Counted from the first letter of the stretch, positions 39,218 to 47,986 are shown. The stretch: DNA of 64,000 nt from Pseudomonas sp. 10-1B (GCF_000935045.1 NZ_JYKS01000034.1:28847-92846); one strand, 5' to 3'. The notes: a model not told the origin generated them from the letters alone. A program made the numbers and translations.

Positions 39218-40549
39218 ATGTCCACCACGCCCGCCACCCCCAAGGTAGGTTTCGTAAGCCTGGGTTGCCCAAAAGCCCTGGTCGATTCCGAGCGCATCCT
39301 CACTCAACTGCGCATGGAAGGCTATGAAGTCGTTCCCACCTACGAGGACGCCGACGTGGTGGTGGTCAACACCTGCGGCTTCATCGACAGCGCCAAGGCC
39401 GAATCGCTGGAAGTGATCGGTGAAGCGATCAAGGAAAACGGCAAGGTCATCGTCACCGGCTGCATGGGTGTCGAGGAAGGCAGCATCCGTGACGTGCACC
39501 CGAGCGTGCTGTCGGTCACCGGCCCGCAGCAGTACGAGCAGGTGGTCAGCGCCGTGCACGAAGTCGTGCCGCCACGCCAGGACCACAACCCGCTGATCGA
39601 CCTGGTGCCGCCGCAGGGCGTCAAGCTGACCCCGCGTCACTATGCGTACCTGAAGATTTCCGAGGGCTGTAACCACAGCTGCAGCTTCTGCATCATCCCG
39701 TCGATGCGCGGCAAGCTGGTCAGCCGCCCGGTAGGTGAAGTGCTGAGCGAGGCCGAGCGCCTGGTCAAGGCCGGGGTCAAGGAGATCCTGGTGATTTCCC
39801 AGGACACCAGCGCCTACGGCGTCGACGTCAAGTACAAGACCGACTTCTGGAACGGCCGCCCGGTCAAGACCCGCATGCTCGAACTGTGCGAGGCCCTGAG
39901 CAGCCTGGGTGCCTGGGTACGCCTGCACTATGTGTACCCGTACCCGAACGTCGACGACGTGATCCCGCTGATGGCCGCCGGCAAGATCCTGCCGTACCTG
40001 GACATCCCGTTCCAGCACGCCAGCCCGAAAGTGCTCAAGTCGATGAAGCGCCCAGCCTTCGAAGACCGCACCCTGGCGCGCATCAAGAACTGGCGCGAGC
40101 AGTGCCCTGAGCTGGTGATCCGCTCCACCTTCATCGTCGGCTTCCCGGGCGAGACCGAAGAAGACTTCCAGTACCTGCTGGACTGGCTGACCGAAGCCCA
40201 GCTCGACCGTGTGGGCTGCTTCCAGTACTCGCCGGTGGAAGGCGCCCCGGCCAACGACCTGGGCCTGGAAGAAGTGCCGGACGACATCAAGCAGGACCGT
40301 TGGGACCGTTTCATGGCCCACCAGCAGGCCATCAGCGCCGCTCGCCTGCAGCTGCGCATCGGCAAGGAAATCGACGTGCTGATCGATGAAGTCGAGGAAC
40401 AAGGTTCGGTTGGCCGCAGCTTCTTCGATGCCCCGGAAATCGACGGCAGCGTGTTCATCGACGGCGACCATGGTTTCAAGCCGGGCGACAAGGTGCGTTG
40501 CCGGGTGGTGGATGCCGACGAATACGACATGTGGGCCGAGCCTGTCTGA
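39218..40549 (+). CDS. rimO: Ribosomal protein uS12 methylthiotransferase RimO
   Basis: A 443-residue radical-SAM methylthiotransferase that modifies Asp89 of ribosomal protein uS12. Cysteines of the N-terminal UPF0004 cluster are in SLGCPKALVDSE, VNTCGF and TGCMGVEE. The radical-SAM motif is CNHSCSFC (CxxxCxxC) near residue 150. A C-terminal TRAM domain follows. ATG 39218 has GAGG upstream; the frame's longer start at 39113 is unsupported. Confidence 0.96.
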   Translation: MSTTPATPKVGFVSLGCPKALVDSERILTQLRMEGYEVVPTYEDADVVVVNTCGFIDSAKAESLEVIGEAIKENGKVIVTGCMGVEEGSIRDVHPSVLSVTGPQQYEQVVSAVHEVVPPRQDHNPLIDLVPPQGVKLTPRHYAYLKISEGCNHSCSFCIIPSMRGKLVSRPVGEVLSEAERLVKAGVKEILVISQDTSAYGVDVKYKTDFWNGRPVKTRMLELCEALSSLGAWVRLHYVYPYPNVDDVIPLMAAGKILPYLDIPFQHASPKVLKSMKRPAFEDRTLARIKNWREQCPELVIRSTFIVGFPGETEEDFQYLLDWLTEAQLDRVGCFQYSPVEGAPANDLGLEEVPDDIKQDRWDRFMAHQQAISAARLQLRIGKEIDVLIDEVEEQGSVGRSFFDAPEIDGSVFIDGDHGFKPGDKVRCRVVDADEYDMWAEPV

Positions 40550-40555
40550 CACAAC

Positions 40556-40649
40556 GGGGGCGCTTCGCCCCCAATCGCCGGCAAGCCGGCTCCCACCCAA
40601 TACCTGTGGGAGCTGGCTTGCCGGCGATGGGGCGCAAAGCGGCCCCCAA
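40556..40649. repeat. REP pair between rimO and the acetyltransferase gene
   Basis: AATCGCCGGCAAGCC and GGCTTGCCGGCGAT arms with outer GGGGGCGC/GCGGCCCCC halves. The central loop is very short. Confidence 0.8.
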
Positions 40650-40714
40650 CAATCCTTGGACCTTCTGCTCTTTTAGCATCTATCGTTTCCTCATCCCCAG
40701 AGGAACATACTCGA

Positions 40715-41170
40715 ATGCGCCAGCCATCGCCCCTGCAAACCCCACACCTGCGCGACTACCCCGAACTGGTCCAGGTCTGGGAAGACTCGGTGCGCGCCAC
40801 CCATGACTTCCTGCCCGAGGCCTACATCCTGCTGCTGCGCGAGCATGTGCTGCGACGCTACCTCGATGCGGTGATGCTGGTCTGCAGCAAGGCCCCCAAC
40901 CGGTGTATCCAGGGCTTTGCCGGCGTGGCCAACGGCCGCGTCGACATGCTGTTCGTCGCCCCAGCCTGGCGCGGCCAGGGCGTTGGCAAGCGGCTACTGC
41001 GCTATGCCATCGACGAGCTGAATGCCGAACGCCTGGATGTCAACGAACAGAACCCGCAAGCCTTGGGCTTCTACCTGCACGAAGGCTTCGAAGTGATTGG
41101 CCGCTCGGAAACCGACGGCCTCGGCCAGCCCTACCCGCTGCTGCACATGCGCCTGCGCAAAACGGCGTAA
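40715..41170 (+). CDS. GNAT-family N-acetyltransferase (YjaB-like)
   Basis: A 151-residue acetyltransferase similar to E. coli YjaB: VWEDSVRATHDFLPEAYI at the start, the acetyl-CoA loop VAPAWRGQGVGKRLL near residues 80-94, then DVNEQNPQALGFYLHEGFEV and GQPYPLLHMRL at the end. The substrate is unknown. AGAGGAACA precedes the ATG. Confidence 0.87.
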   Translation: MRQPSPLQTPHLRDYPELVQVWEDSVRATHDFLPEAYILLLREHVLRRYLDAVMLVCSKAPNRCIQGFAGVANGRVDMLFVAPAWRGQGVGKRLLRYAIDELNAERLDVNEQNPQALGFYLHEGFEVIGRSETDGLGQPYPLLHMRLRKTA

Positions 41171-41247
41171 ATGACACAGATTCCCAGCCCCTCCGCCGCG
41201 TGGGCAGGTACAATGCAGGCCTTTCCCTGCCTTTGCGAATTGCCGTC

Positions 41248-41958
41248 ATGTCCGAACCCACCCGCCTGTCCAAACGCCTTATCGAGCAGCTTGGCTGCTC
41301 CCGCCGTGAGGCCGAGCTGTATATCGAAGGCGGCTGGGTCACAGTCGATGGCGTGGTGGTCGAGCAACCGCAGTTCAAGGTCGAGCAGCAGCGCGTCGAG
41401 CTGCTGCCAGGTGCCCGCGCCGAAACGCTGGAGCCGGTGACCTTGCTGCTGAACCAAGCCGCTGGCGTGGACAGCGAAAGCGCCCGCGTCAGCATGAACA
41501 TGGGCAACCTCAGCGAGGCCCACCGCGAAGGCGTGCGCGCCCTGCATGGGCACTTTGCCCGGCAAGCCTGCGTGGCGCCGCTGGAGCGCGGTGCCAGTGG
41601 CCTGCAGGTATTCACCCAGGACTGGCGGGTAACCCGCAAGATCAACGCCGACCTGCGCCGCCTGGAGCAGGAGTTCATCGTCGAAGTACGCGGCGAAACC
41701 ACGCCCCAGGCGCTGGAACGCCTGGCGCGCGGGGCCACCCGCAATGACCGCGAACTGCCCAGGACCAAGGCCAGCTGGCAGAACGAGACCCACCTGCGCA
41801 TGGTGCTGAAAAACCCGCAGCCGGGGCAGATTGCCGAGCTGTGCGCCTACCTGCGCCTGGAGCTGCTGGGCATGCGCCGGATCCGCCTGGGTGGCGTATC
41901 GATGGGCAAGCTGCCCCTGAGCCAGTGGCGCTACCTCGCCACTACCGAACGTTTCTAA
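41248..41958 (+). CDS. S4-domain pseudouridine synthase-like protein with atypical active site
   Basis: A 236-residue protein with an N-terminal S4 RNA-binding domain (LSKRLIEQLGCSRREAELYI, about residues 7-60) and an RsuA/RluF-like catalytic domain. In active enzymes the motif is GRLDxxTxGLL with an essential Asp; here it reads PLERGASGLQVFTQD, with Glu113 in place of the Asp. The usual NKPxG motif is NQAAG. It may modify rRNA poorly, differently or not at all. ATG 41248 is the first codon consistent with the S4 domain. Confidence 0.8.
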   Translation: MSEPTRLSKRLIEQLGCSRREAELYIEGGWVTVDGVVVEQPQFKVEQQRVELLPGARAETLEPVTLLLNQAAGVDSESARVSMNMGNLSEAHREGVRALHGHFARQACVAPLERGASGLQVFTQDWRVTRKINADLRRLEQEFIVEVRGETTPQALERLARGATRNDRELPRTKASWQNETHLRMVLKNPQPGQIAELCAYLRLELLGMRRIRLGGVSMGKLPLSQWRYLATTERF

Positions 41959-42007
41959 GCAATACGCCGCGCTCACAGGTGCGGCAACTGAACAGGATTT
42001 TGCAGCA

Positions 42008-42469
42008 ATGAACCACAACGATGTCCTGCGCAGCCTGCGCTACATGCTCAAGGTGAACGACGCCAAGATGGCCGAGATCATCGGGCTATCCGGCCTCGAA
42101 GTGCATCCCCTGGTGCTGGCCACCTACCTGAAGAAAGAAGACGAAGCCGGCTTCGCGCGCTGCCCGGAGCGGGTCATGGCGCACTTTCTCGACGGCCTGG
42201 TGATCCACCGCCGCGGCAAGGACGACAGCCGTCCACAGCAGCCGATCGAGTTGCCAGTGACCAACAACCTCATCCTCAAGAAGCTGCGGGTGGCCTTCGA
42301 ACTCAAGGAAGACGACCTGCACGCGATACTCAAGTCGGTCAACTTCCCGGTCTCCAAGCCCGAACTCAGCGCGCTGTTCCGCAAGGCCGGTCACGACAAC
42401 TACCGCCCGTGCGGCGACCAGTTGCTGCGCAACTTCCTCAAGGGCCTGACCCTGCGCGTGCGCGGCTGA
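42008..42469 (+). CDS. DUF1456 (YehS-family) protein
   Basis: A 153-residue protein made of two related halves. Each begins with an N-Dx-hydrophobic-LRxL pattern (NDVLRSLRYMLKVNDAKMAE and NNLILKKLRVAFELKEDDLH) and has VHPLVLATYLKKEDE/VSKPELSALFRKAGHDNYR, the DUF1456 duplication. Function is unknown. It precedes trmO by 6 bp and follows the pseudouridine-synthase-like gene by 49 bp. Confidence 0.87.
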   Translation: MNHNDVLRSLRYMLKVNDAKMAEIIGLSGLEVHPLVLATYLKKEDEAGFARCPERVMAHFLDGLVIHRRGKDDSRPQQPIELPVTNNLILKKLRVAFELKEDDLHAILKSVNFPVSKPELSALFRKAGHDNYRPCGDQLLRNFLKGLTLRVRG

Positions 42470-42475
42470 GTGGTC

Positions 42476-43168
42476 ATGCAGCATACGGTTGCGCCGGTCG
42501 GCATCGTCCGCTCCTGTTTCAAGGAGAAATTCGCCATCCCGCGCCAGCCCCAGCTGGCGCCTGCCGCGCGCGGCGTGCTCGAACTGCTGCCGCCGTTCAA
42601 CCAGGGTGATGCCGTCGAGGGCCTGGAGCAGGTCAGCCATGTCTGGCTGCTGTTCCTGTTCCACCAGGCCCTGGAGGACAAGCCACGCCTGAAGGTACGG
42701 CCACCGCGCCTGGGCGGCAACAAGAGCATGGGGGTGTTCGCCACCCGTGCAACCCACAGGCCCAATGGCATCGGCCAGTCGGTGGTGCGCCTGGAGGGCG
42801 TGGAGCCCGGGCGCCTGCTGCTGTCCGGGATCGACCTGCTCGATGGCACGCCGGTGCTGGACATCAAGCCCTACGTGCCTTACGCCGACAGCATCGTCGG
42901 CGCCAGCAACCAGATGGCCAGCGAAGCGCCCGCCGCAATCGCTGTGCAATGGGACGACAGCGCCCTGCTCCAGGCCGGCGAGCATGCACTGCGCCTGAGT
43001 GAGCCGCTGGTGGAGTTGATCGAGCAATGCCTGGCACAAGACCCACGGCCGGCCTACCAGGTGCCGCCGGCGGAGCGGGTGTATGGGGTGAAGTTCTGGG
43101 ATGTGCAGGTAAGGTGGCATTACCCGCGGCCGGAGGTGATCCGGGTGTTGGAAGTGGTGCTGGCCTGA
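42476..43168 (+). CDS. trmO: tRNA (adenine(37)-N6)-methyltransferase TrmO
   Basis: A 230-residue UPF0066/TsaA protein: VGIVRSCFKEKFAIPRQPQL, VRPPRLGGNKSMGVFATRAT and HRPNGIGQSVVRLEGVE mark the beta-barrel SAM-binding family. TrmO N6-methylates threonylcarbamoyl-A37 of tRNA-Thr. ATG 42476 is six bases into the frame after a GTG; either start is possible. Its neighbours suggest an RNA-modification cluster. Confidence 0.92.
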   Translation: MQHTVAPVGIVRSCFKEKFAIPRQPQLAPAARGVLELLPPFNQGDAVEGLEQVSHVWLLFLFHQALEDKPRLKVRPPRLGGNKSMGVFATRATHRPNGIGQSVVRLEGVEPGRLLLSGIDLLDGTPVLDIKPYVPYADSIVGASNQMASEAPAAIAVQWDDSALLQAGEHALRLSEPLVELIEQCLAQDPRPAYQVPPAERVYGVKFWDVQVRWHYPRPEVIRVLEVVLA

Positions 43169-43198
43169 TTCTAGGTTGAGAATTGTGGCGCGGTCCCT

Positions 43199-43404
43199 TT
43201 GTAGGAGCGGCCTTGTGTCGCGAAAGGGGCGCGCAGCGGCCCCAGGATCTCAGCCATCCTGCAGAATTGCCGGGGCCGCTGCGCGGCCCATCGCAGGCAA
43301 GCCAGCTCCCACAGGGACTGCGCAAAGCTTGAGATCTGCGCGGTACCTGTGGGAGCTGGCTTGTCGTGGCGACGAACCGCGGCGATGGGCTGCAAAGCAG
43401 CCCC
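43199..43404. repeat. Composite REP array, two element types plus mini-hairpin variant
   Basis: A TTGTGTCGCGAAAGG-type half comes first, then a complete pair of the CATCGCAGGCAAGCC type. The right arm carries the same inserted TCGTGGCGACGA as the element near 37,030. This fills the gap between the converging trmO and dctA genes. Confidence 0.8.
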
Positions 43405-43475
43405 AATGTGCCTTGTAGGCTTAACTGACTGGCACTACCTTCCAGGGTCGCCTTTTCCGTTTTACCGCAGCGCGA

Positions 43476-44798
43476 TCAGCGAGCCGGGCCTTCGGCCACG
43501 CCCAGGTCGTCGGTAGGACGGGTATCGACCAGCGGCCCACCACCAGAGGCCAGCTCCGATGCCAGCTGGTCGTTGTCCATTTCCTTGACCCACTTGGCCA
43601 CCACTACGGTGGCAACGGCGTTACCCACCAGGTTGGTCAGGGCGCGGGCTTCGGACATGAAGCGGTCGATGCCGAGGATCAGCGCCAGGCCGGCAACCGG
43701 CAGGTGGCCAACGGCCGACAGGGTGGCGGCCAGGACGATGAAGCCCGAACCGGTGACGCCGGCAGCACCTTTGGAGGCCACCAGCAGCACCAGCAGCAGG
43801 GTGATCTGGTGGGTGATGTCCATGGTGGTGTCGGTGGCTTGGGCGATGAACACTGCAGCCATGGTCAGGTAGATCGAAGTACCGTCCAGGTTGAACGAGT
43901 AACCGGTCGGGATGACCAGGCCGACTACGGACTTCTTGGCACCCAGGCGTTCCATCTTGGCCAGCATGCGTGGCAGGGCCGATTCCGAAGAGGAAGTACC
44001 CAGCACGATCAGCAGTTCTTCACGGATGTAGCGGATCAGCTTGATGACACTGAAGCCGTGGGCGCGGCAGATACCGCCCAGCACCACCAGCACGAACAGC
44101 AGGCAGGTGATATAGAAGCAAGCCATCAGGTAGCCCAGTTGCACCAGCGAGCCAACGCCGTACTGGCCGATGGTGAAGGCCATGGCACCCATGGCGCCGA
44201 TCGGGGCCAGCTTCATGATCATGTTGATGATGTTGAACATGACATGGGCGAAACGGTCGATCAGGTCCAGCACCGGCTTGCCGTAGCTGCCCAGGCGGTG
44301 CAGGGCGAAGCCGAACAGCACCGAGAACATCAGCACTTGCAGGATGTCGCCGTTGGCGAAGGCGCCGACCACGGTATTGGGGATGACGTTGAGCAGGAAG
44401 CCGACGGTGGTCTGCTGCGCGCCGGCGGCGGCATAGGCAGCCACGCTGCTGGCGTTCAGGGTGCTGACGTCGATGTGCATGCCAGCGCCTGGCTTGACCA
44501 CGTTGACGACGACGAGGCCGATGATCAGGGCGATGGTGGAGACGACTTCGAAGTACAACAGCGCGTAGCCGCCAGTCTTGCCGACCGACTTCATGCTCTG
44601 CATGCCAGCGATGCCGCTGACCACGGTGCAGAAGATGATCGGGGCAATGACCATCTTGATCAGTTTGACGAAGCCGTCACCCAAGGGTTTGAGGGCGACG
44701 CCCGTTTCCGGGTAGTAGTGGCCGAGCAAGATACCGATGGTGATGGCGACCAACACCTGGAAATACAGGGATTTGTACAGCGGCTGACGTGTCGTCAT
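43476..44798 (-). CDS. dctA: C4-dicarboxylate transporter DctA
   Basis: A 440-residue DAACS-family Na+/H+-dicarboxylate symporter: LVAITIGILLGHYYPETG, KMVIAPIIFCTVVSGIAGM, the serine-rich reentrant loop LGTSSSESALPRML, the substrate motif IPTGYSFNLDGTSIYLTMA, and GSGFIVLAATLSAVGHLPV. It imports succinate, fumarate and malate. GAGGAAATTAG lies before ATG 44798. A sigma-54 promoter and paired upstream palindromes suggest DctBD control. Confidence 0.96.
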   Translation of the reverse strand: MTTRQPLYKSLYFQVLVAITIGILLGHYYPETGVALKPLGDGFVKLIKMVIAPIIFCTVVSGIAGMQSMKSVGKTGGYALLYFEVVSTIALIIGLVVVNVVKPGAGMHIDVSTLNASSVAAYAAAGAQQTTVGFLLNVIPNTVVGAFANGDILQVLMFSVLFGFALHRLGSYGKPVLDLIDRFAHVMFNIINMIMKLAPIGAMGAMAFTIGQYGVGSLVQLGYLMACFYITCLLFVLVVLGGICRAHGFSVIKLIRYIREELLIVLGTSSSESALPRMLAKMERLGAKKSVVGLVIPTGYSFNLDGTSIYLTMAAVFIAQATDTTMDITHQITLLLVLLVASKGAAGVTGSGFIVLAATLSAVGHLPVAGLALILGIDRFMSEARALTNLVGNAVATVVVAKWVKEMDNDQLASELASGGGPLVDTRPTDDLGVAEGPAR

Positions 44799-44930
44799 GG
44801 CTAATTTCCTCAAGTGTGCCGGTTCACCCTTCCCAGGGTGTGGGGGCACCTGAATCGCTAACCCTCCTGCACCTGGAGGGATTTGTCGTTGTGTTCGAGC
44901 TGCCTGGGCAGGCCTCTGAGGGGATCAATA

Positions 44931-44946
44931 GCAAGGGGGGTGCCAA
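44931..44946 (-). promoter_or_regulatory. Sigma-54 promoter of dctA
   Basis: On the minus strand TTGGCAC (-24), five bases, TTGC (-12): a full match to the TGGCAC-N5-TTGC core. It lies about 130 bp before the dctA start. The leader between them can form two hairpins (CACCC/GGGTG near 44824-44840 and CCCTCC/GGAGGG at 44862-44880). Confidence 0.85.
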
Positions 44947-45024
44947 AATGCCCATGAAGGGTGCAAGGGCCGTATTTGCCGGGGATGAATGCCCAACGAC
45001 GGGGCGATTTGCCTGAGGAAGGCT

Positions 45025-45080
45025 GGCGGATTTCCGCCCGGTGGCGGGATTTGCACAGGGAAGGATGGCGGGAATCCGCC
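45025..45080 (-). promoter_or_regulatory. Tandem enhancer palindromes upstream of dctA (probable DctD sites)
   Basis: GGCGGATTTCCGCC (45025-45038) and GGCGGGAATCCGCC (45067-45080) are inverted repeats 42 bp apart, four helical turns, on the same DNA face. They lie 80-150 bp upstream of the sigma-54 promoter, the usual range for an NtrC-type activator such as DctD. The surrounding sequence is itself a diverged tandem repeat of about 42 bp. The protein is inferred; dctBD is not in the window. Confidence 0.6.
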
Positions 45081-45092
45081 CATTGTGGTTTG

Positions 45093-45202
45093 CCTGTGCC
45101 GGCCCTTTCGCGGGCTTGCCCGCTCCCACAGGGATCGCACCGCATTCAGGTCCTGTGCAATATCTGTGGGAGCGGGCAAGCCCGCGAAAGGGCCGGCACA
45201 GG
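45093..45202. repeat. REP pair after phoQ
   Basis: Perfect 38-bp arms at 45093-45130 and 45165-45202, ending 7 bp from the phoQ stop codon. Confidence 0.88.
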
Positions 45203-45209
45203 CTACGAA

Positions 45210-46556
45210 TCAATCAAGATTGAAGGTGATCCTGAATGCCGCGCCGCCCAAGGGCGAATCCCCAAGGCTCAGCTCGGCGTCATAGCTGTCGACGATATCC
45301 TTGACCACCGCCAGCCCGATGCCTTGGCCCGGGTGCTGGCTGTCCAGCCGCTCACCCCGCTCGAGAATGCGCTCACGCTGGTCGGCCGGTACCCCCGGCC
45401 CATCGTCCTCGACGCACAAGGTCAAACGCCCCGCCCCCTGCTCCAGGCTCACCCGCACCTGGCCCAGGCTCAGGCGATAGGCGTTTTCCAGCAGGTTGCC
45501 CAGCAGTTCCAGCAGCGCGCCCTGCTCCATCGGCACCTGCGCCGCATCCGGCAGTTCCAGGGCCACGCTCACTCGCTTGTCGCGGTAAACCTTGGCCAAG
45601 GTGCTGCACAGGCTGTCGAGCAATGGCCGCAGCAGCACGCTGTGGCGCACCAGGCCACTCTTGCGCAGGCTGGCGCGTTGCAATTGATAGTCGATCTGCT
45701 GGCTCATGCGCTCGATCTGGCTCTGCAGCACCCGCGCCTGCTCACGCTCGCCGCTACGCTGCTGCAGGCTTTCGCCCACCCCCTGCAACACCGCCAGCGG
45801 CGTCTTCAGGCTGTGCGCCAGGTCATCCAGCGAATCGCGGTAGCGCTGGCGCTGCTCCCGTTCACTGCGCAGCAGGCGGTTCAACGAGCCCGTCAGGCGT
45901 AGCAGCTCACGCGGGTGTTCGCCGCTCAGGCCATCCCGCGCCCCCGCCTCCACCTCGTCCAGCTCATGGCTCAGCCGGCGCAACGAACGCAAGCCCCAGG
46001 TCAGGCCGGCCCACAGCAGCACCAGCAGTGCCAGCAAGGCTGCACCAAAGCCGAGGTAGAGCTTTTCGCGCAGGCCATCGAGGGTGTGCTGGTACTCGCG
46101 CACCGGCTGCAAGGCGACGATGCTGTAGGCCGCGCTCTGGCCGCCCAGCAGCTTGATTTCGACATCGTAGACGAAGAACTCTTCGCCATCGGCCTGGTGA
46201 ATACGGGCGAATTCGTTGCCCCGGCCATCGTAGCGCGGGCGGTAATTGATGTTCTGCGCGGCGGTGGCCCGCGACTGCCAGACCAGGCTGCCGTCGCGAT
46301 CGAAGATATAGCCGAGCAGGCCGGTGTAAGGCAGGTTGTAGCGCTCGTCCGGCAGCAGCTCTGGCATCTGCAGTTGGCCATGTTCGATACGCGCGGCGGA
46401 AATCAGCGTGGTCACGTCCGAGGCCAGGCGTTGCTCGATAGACTCCTGCAGGGCCAGGCTGAAAGCCTTCTGCAAAGCCGGCAGCAACGCCAGCATGAAC
46501 AGCAGCGCCAGCACGGCGGCGGCCAGCATCAGGCGTACCCGCAGGGAACGGATCAT
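45210..46556 (-). CDS. phoQ: Sensor histidine kinase PhoQ
   Basis: A 448-residue kinase: TM1 near residues 9-30, a periplasmic sensor to about 165, TM2 (FGAALLALLVLLWAGLTWGL), HAMP-like linker, phospho-acceptor His in DSLDDLAHSLKTPLAVLQ, N-box LLGNLLENAYRLS and ATP-lid VEDDGPGVP plus GQGIGLAVVKDI. PhoQ responds to low divalent cations and cationic peptides. The start overlaps the phoP stop by four bases. Confidence 0.93.
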   Translation of the reverse strand: MIRSLRVRLMLAAAVLALLFMLALLPALQKAFSLALQESIEQRLASDVTTLISAARIEHGQLQMPELLPDERYNLPYTGLLGYIFDRDGSLVWQSRATAAQNINYRPRYDGRGNEFARIHQADGEEFFVYDVEIKLLGGQSAAYSIVALQPVREYQHTLDGLREKLYLGFGAALLALLVLLWAGLTWGLRSLRRLSHELDEVEAGARDGLSGEHPRELLRLTGSLNRLLRSEREQRQRYRDSLDDLAHSLKTPLAVLQGVGESLQQRSGEREQARVLQSQIERMSQQIDYQLQRASLRKSGLVRHSVLLRPLLDSLCSTLAKVYRDKRVSVALELPDAAQVPMEQGALLELLGNLLENAYRLSLGQVRVSLEQGAGRLTLCVEDDGPGVPADQRERILERGERLDSQHPGQGIGLAVVKDIVDSYDAELSLGDSPLGGAAFRITFNLD

Positions 46557-47230
46557 CGGCAGCGCTCGGTGAACAGGTAGCCCAGGCCGCGCACGGTGTC
46601 GATGGGTTTGAAGCCGCGTTCGCCCTCGAGCTTGCGGCGCAGGCGGCCGACCAGCACTTCGATGACGTTGGGGTCACGCTCCTCGTCGCCCGGGTACAAC
46701 TGCTCCATCAGGCGGTCCTTGGCCACCACTTGCTGGTGATGGCGCATGAGGTACTCGAGGATGCGATATTCGTAGGCAGTCAGGGCCAGCGGCTGCTCGT
46801 CCAGGGTGGCCTGCTTGCGGTTGAGGTCGAGCACCAGGGGCCCGGCGGCGATGGTCGACTGGGTGAAGCCGCTGGAACGGCGCAACAGGGCATTAAGGCG
46901 CGCCTCCAGCTCTTCGAACTGGAACGGCTTGACCAGGTAGTCGTCGGCGCCGGCGGCCAGGCCTTCGACCTTGTCCTGCCAGTTGCCGCGGGCGGTGAGG
47001 ATGAGAATGGGGAAGGTCTTGTCCTGGCTGCGCAGGCGCGTGATCAGTTCCAGGCCGCTGATACCGGGCAGGCCCAGGTCAATGATGGCCAGGTCGAAGT
47101 GGTACTGCTCGGCCTGGTACAGCGCTTCTTCGGCATCGGCGACCGCCTCGACCACATGGCCGCTTTCGCCCAGGCGGGTGTAGAGGTGATGGCGAAGCAA
47201 GGCTTCGTCCTCGACCACCAGCAGTTTCAT
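46553..47230 (-). CDS. phoP: Response regulator PhoP
   Basis: A 225-residue OmpR-family regulator. Receiver with D8, phospho-acceptor D51 (AIIDLGLPG) and K101 region (DDYLVKPF); C-terminal winged helix (LTAYEYRILEYLMRHHQQVV, VGRLRRKLEGERGFKPIDTV). It activates oprH and its own operon by binding tandem GTTCA-type repeats, which are present upstream of oprH. ATG 47230 starts the conserved MKLLVVEDE. Confidence 0.95.
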   Translation of the reverse strand: MKLLVVEDEALLRHHLYTRLGESGHVVEAVADAEEALYQAEQYHFDLAIIDLGLPGISGLELITRLRSQDKTFPILILTARGNWQDKVEGLAAGADDYLVKPFQFEELEARLNALLRRSSGFTQSTIAAGPLVLDLNRKQATLDEQPLALTAYEYRILEYLMRHHQQVVAKDRLMEQLYPGDEERDPNVIEVLVGRLRRKLEGERGFKPIDTVRGLGYLFTERCR

Positions 47231-47262
47231 GTGCAGCTCCTTATTTTGTATTGCCTGTAGCG

Positions 47263-47357
47263 ACCTCTTCGCGGGCACGCCCGCTCCCACAGGAATCGCA
47301 CAGTTTCAGAAATTTGTGCAGTACCTGTGGGAGCGGGCGTGCCCGCGAAAGGGCCGG
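47263..47357. repeat. REP pair between oprH and phoP
   Basis: Perfect 24-bp arms at 47270-47293 and 47324-47347, placed inside the oprH-phoP-phoQ operon, where it could lower downstream expression relative to oprH. Confidence 0.85.
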
Positions 47358-47380
47358 TATAGGATAACTCGGCTCGCCAG

Positions 47381-47986
47381 TCAGAACTTGTAGGAAGCAG
47401 CCAGGTAAGTCTGTGCGCTGCTGGTCAGGCGCAGGGTGCCTTCCTTCGGCCCGCCATGCGCGCCCACTTCGGTCGCGGCATTGGTGCGCAGGTAACGGTA
47501 GCCCAGTTCGACCGAAGCCTTGTCGGTGATGTCCTGGATCACACCGGCCTGCAGGCCATAGGCATAGCCGTAGTCAGTATCGCGGCGAGCGCCTGGCGAG
47601 TCCTGGGTAAGCTTGGTCACGCCCAGGCTGCCACCGCCGAACAGTTTGGTGGTATCGCCCACCGGCAGGAACAGGTCGTAGCTGCCCAACAGGTTTTCCT
47701 GGCGCAACTTCAGGCCGCTGTGGTCGCCCGAGACGTTGTCGTAGGTCATGTAGTAGCGGCCCTGGTCGTTGATCTTGCCCACCCGCACACCCCAGGTGTC
47801 ATCCTTGCCGATGATACCGTCGGCGTTGAGGTGGTCGGTGTTGCGCTGCAGCAGGCCGGACTTGCGAACCTTGTCGCTGGTCTGGCCGTAGGTCAGGCTG
47901 GCAAAGTTGTCGTCAGCGGCCTGGGCGGTGGTGATGCCAGCGGCGCAGACGGCCATGGCGGCAAGCAGGGTGTTGAAGGTTTTCAT
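47381..47986 (-). CDS. oprH: Outer-membrane protein OprH
   Basis: A 201-residue eight-strand beta-barrel protein. The signal peptide MKTFNTLLAAMAVCAAGITTAQA is cleaved near residue 23. ASLTYGQTSDKVRKSG, GRYYMTYDNVSGDH and a C-terminal aromatic strand (TYLAASYKF) are typical. OprH stabilises LPS under Mg2+ limitation. It is the first gene of the oprH-phoP-phoQ operon. GGAGTAC precedes ATG 47986. Confidence 0.93.
   Translation of the reverse strand: MKTFNTLLAAMAVCAAGITTAQAADDNFASLTYGQTSDKVRKSGLLQRNTDHLNADGIIGKDDTWGVRVGKINDQGRYYMTYDNVSGDHSGLKLRQENLLGSYDLFLPVGDTTKLFGGGSLGVTKLTQDSPGARRDTDYGYAYGLQAGVIQDITDKASVELGYRYLRTNAATEVGAHGGPKEGTLRLTSSAQTYLAASYKF

Noticed and set aside
44989..45285. Plus-strand frame with repeated Gly/Pro motifs between dctA and phoQ
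   Set aside because: The repetition comes from the tandem enhancer palindromes and the REP; no start signals.
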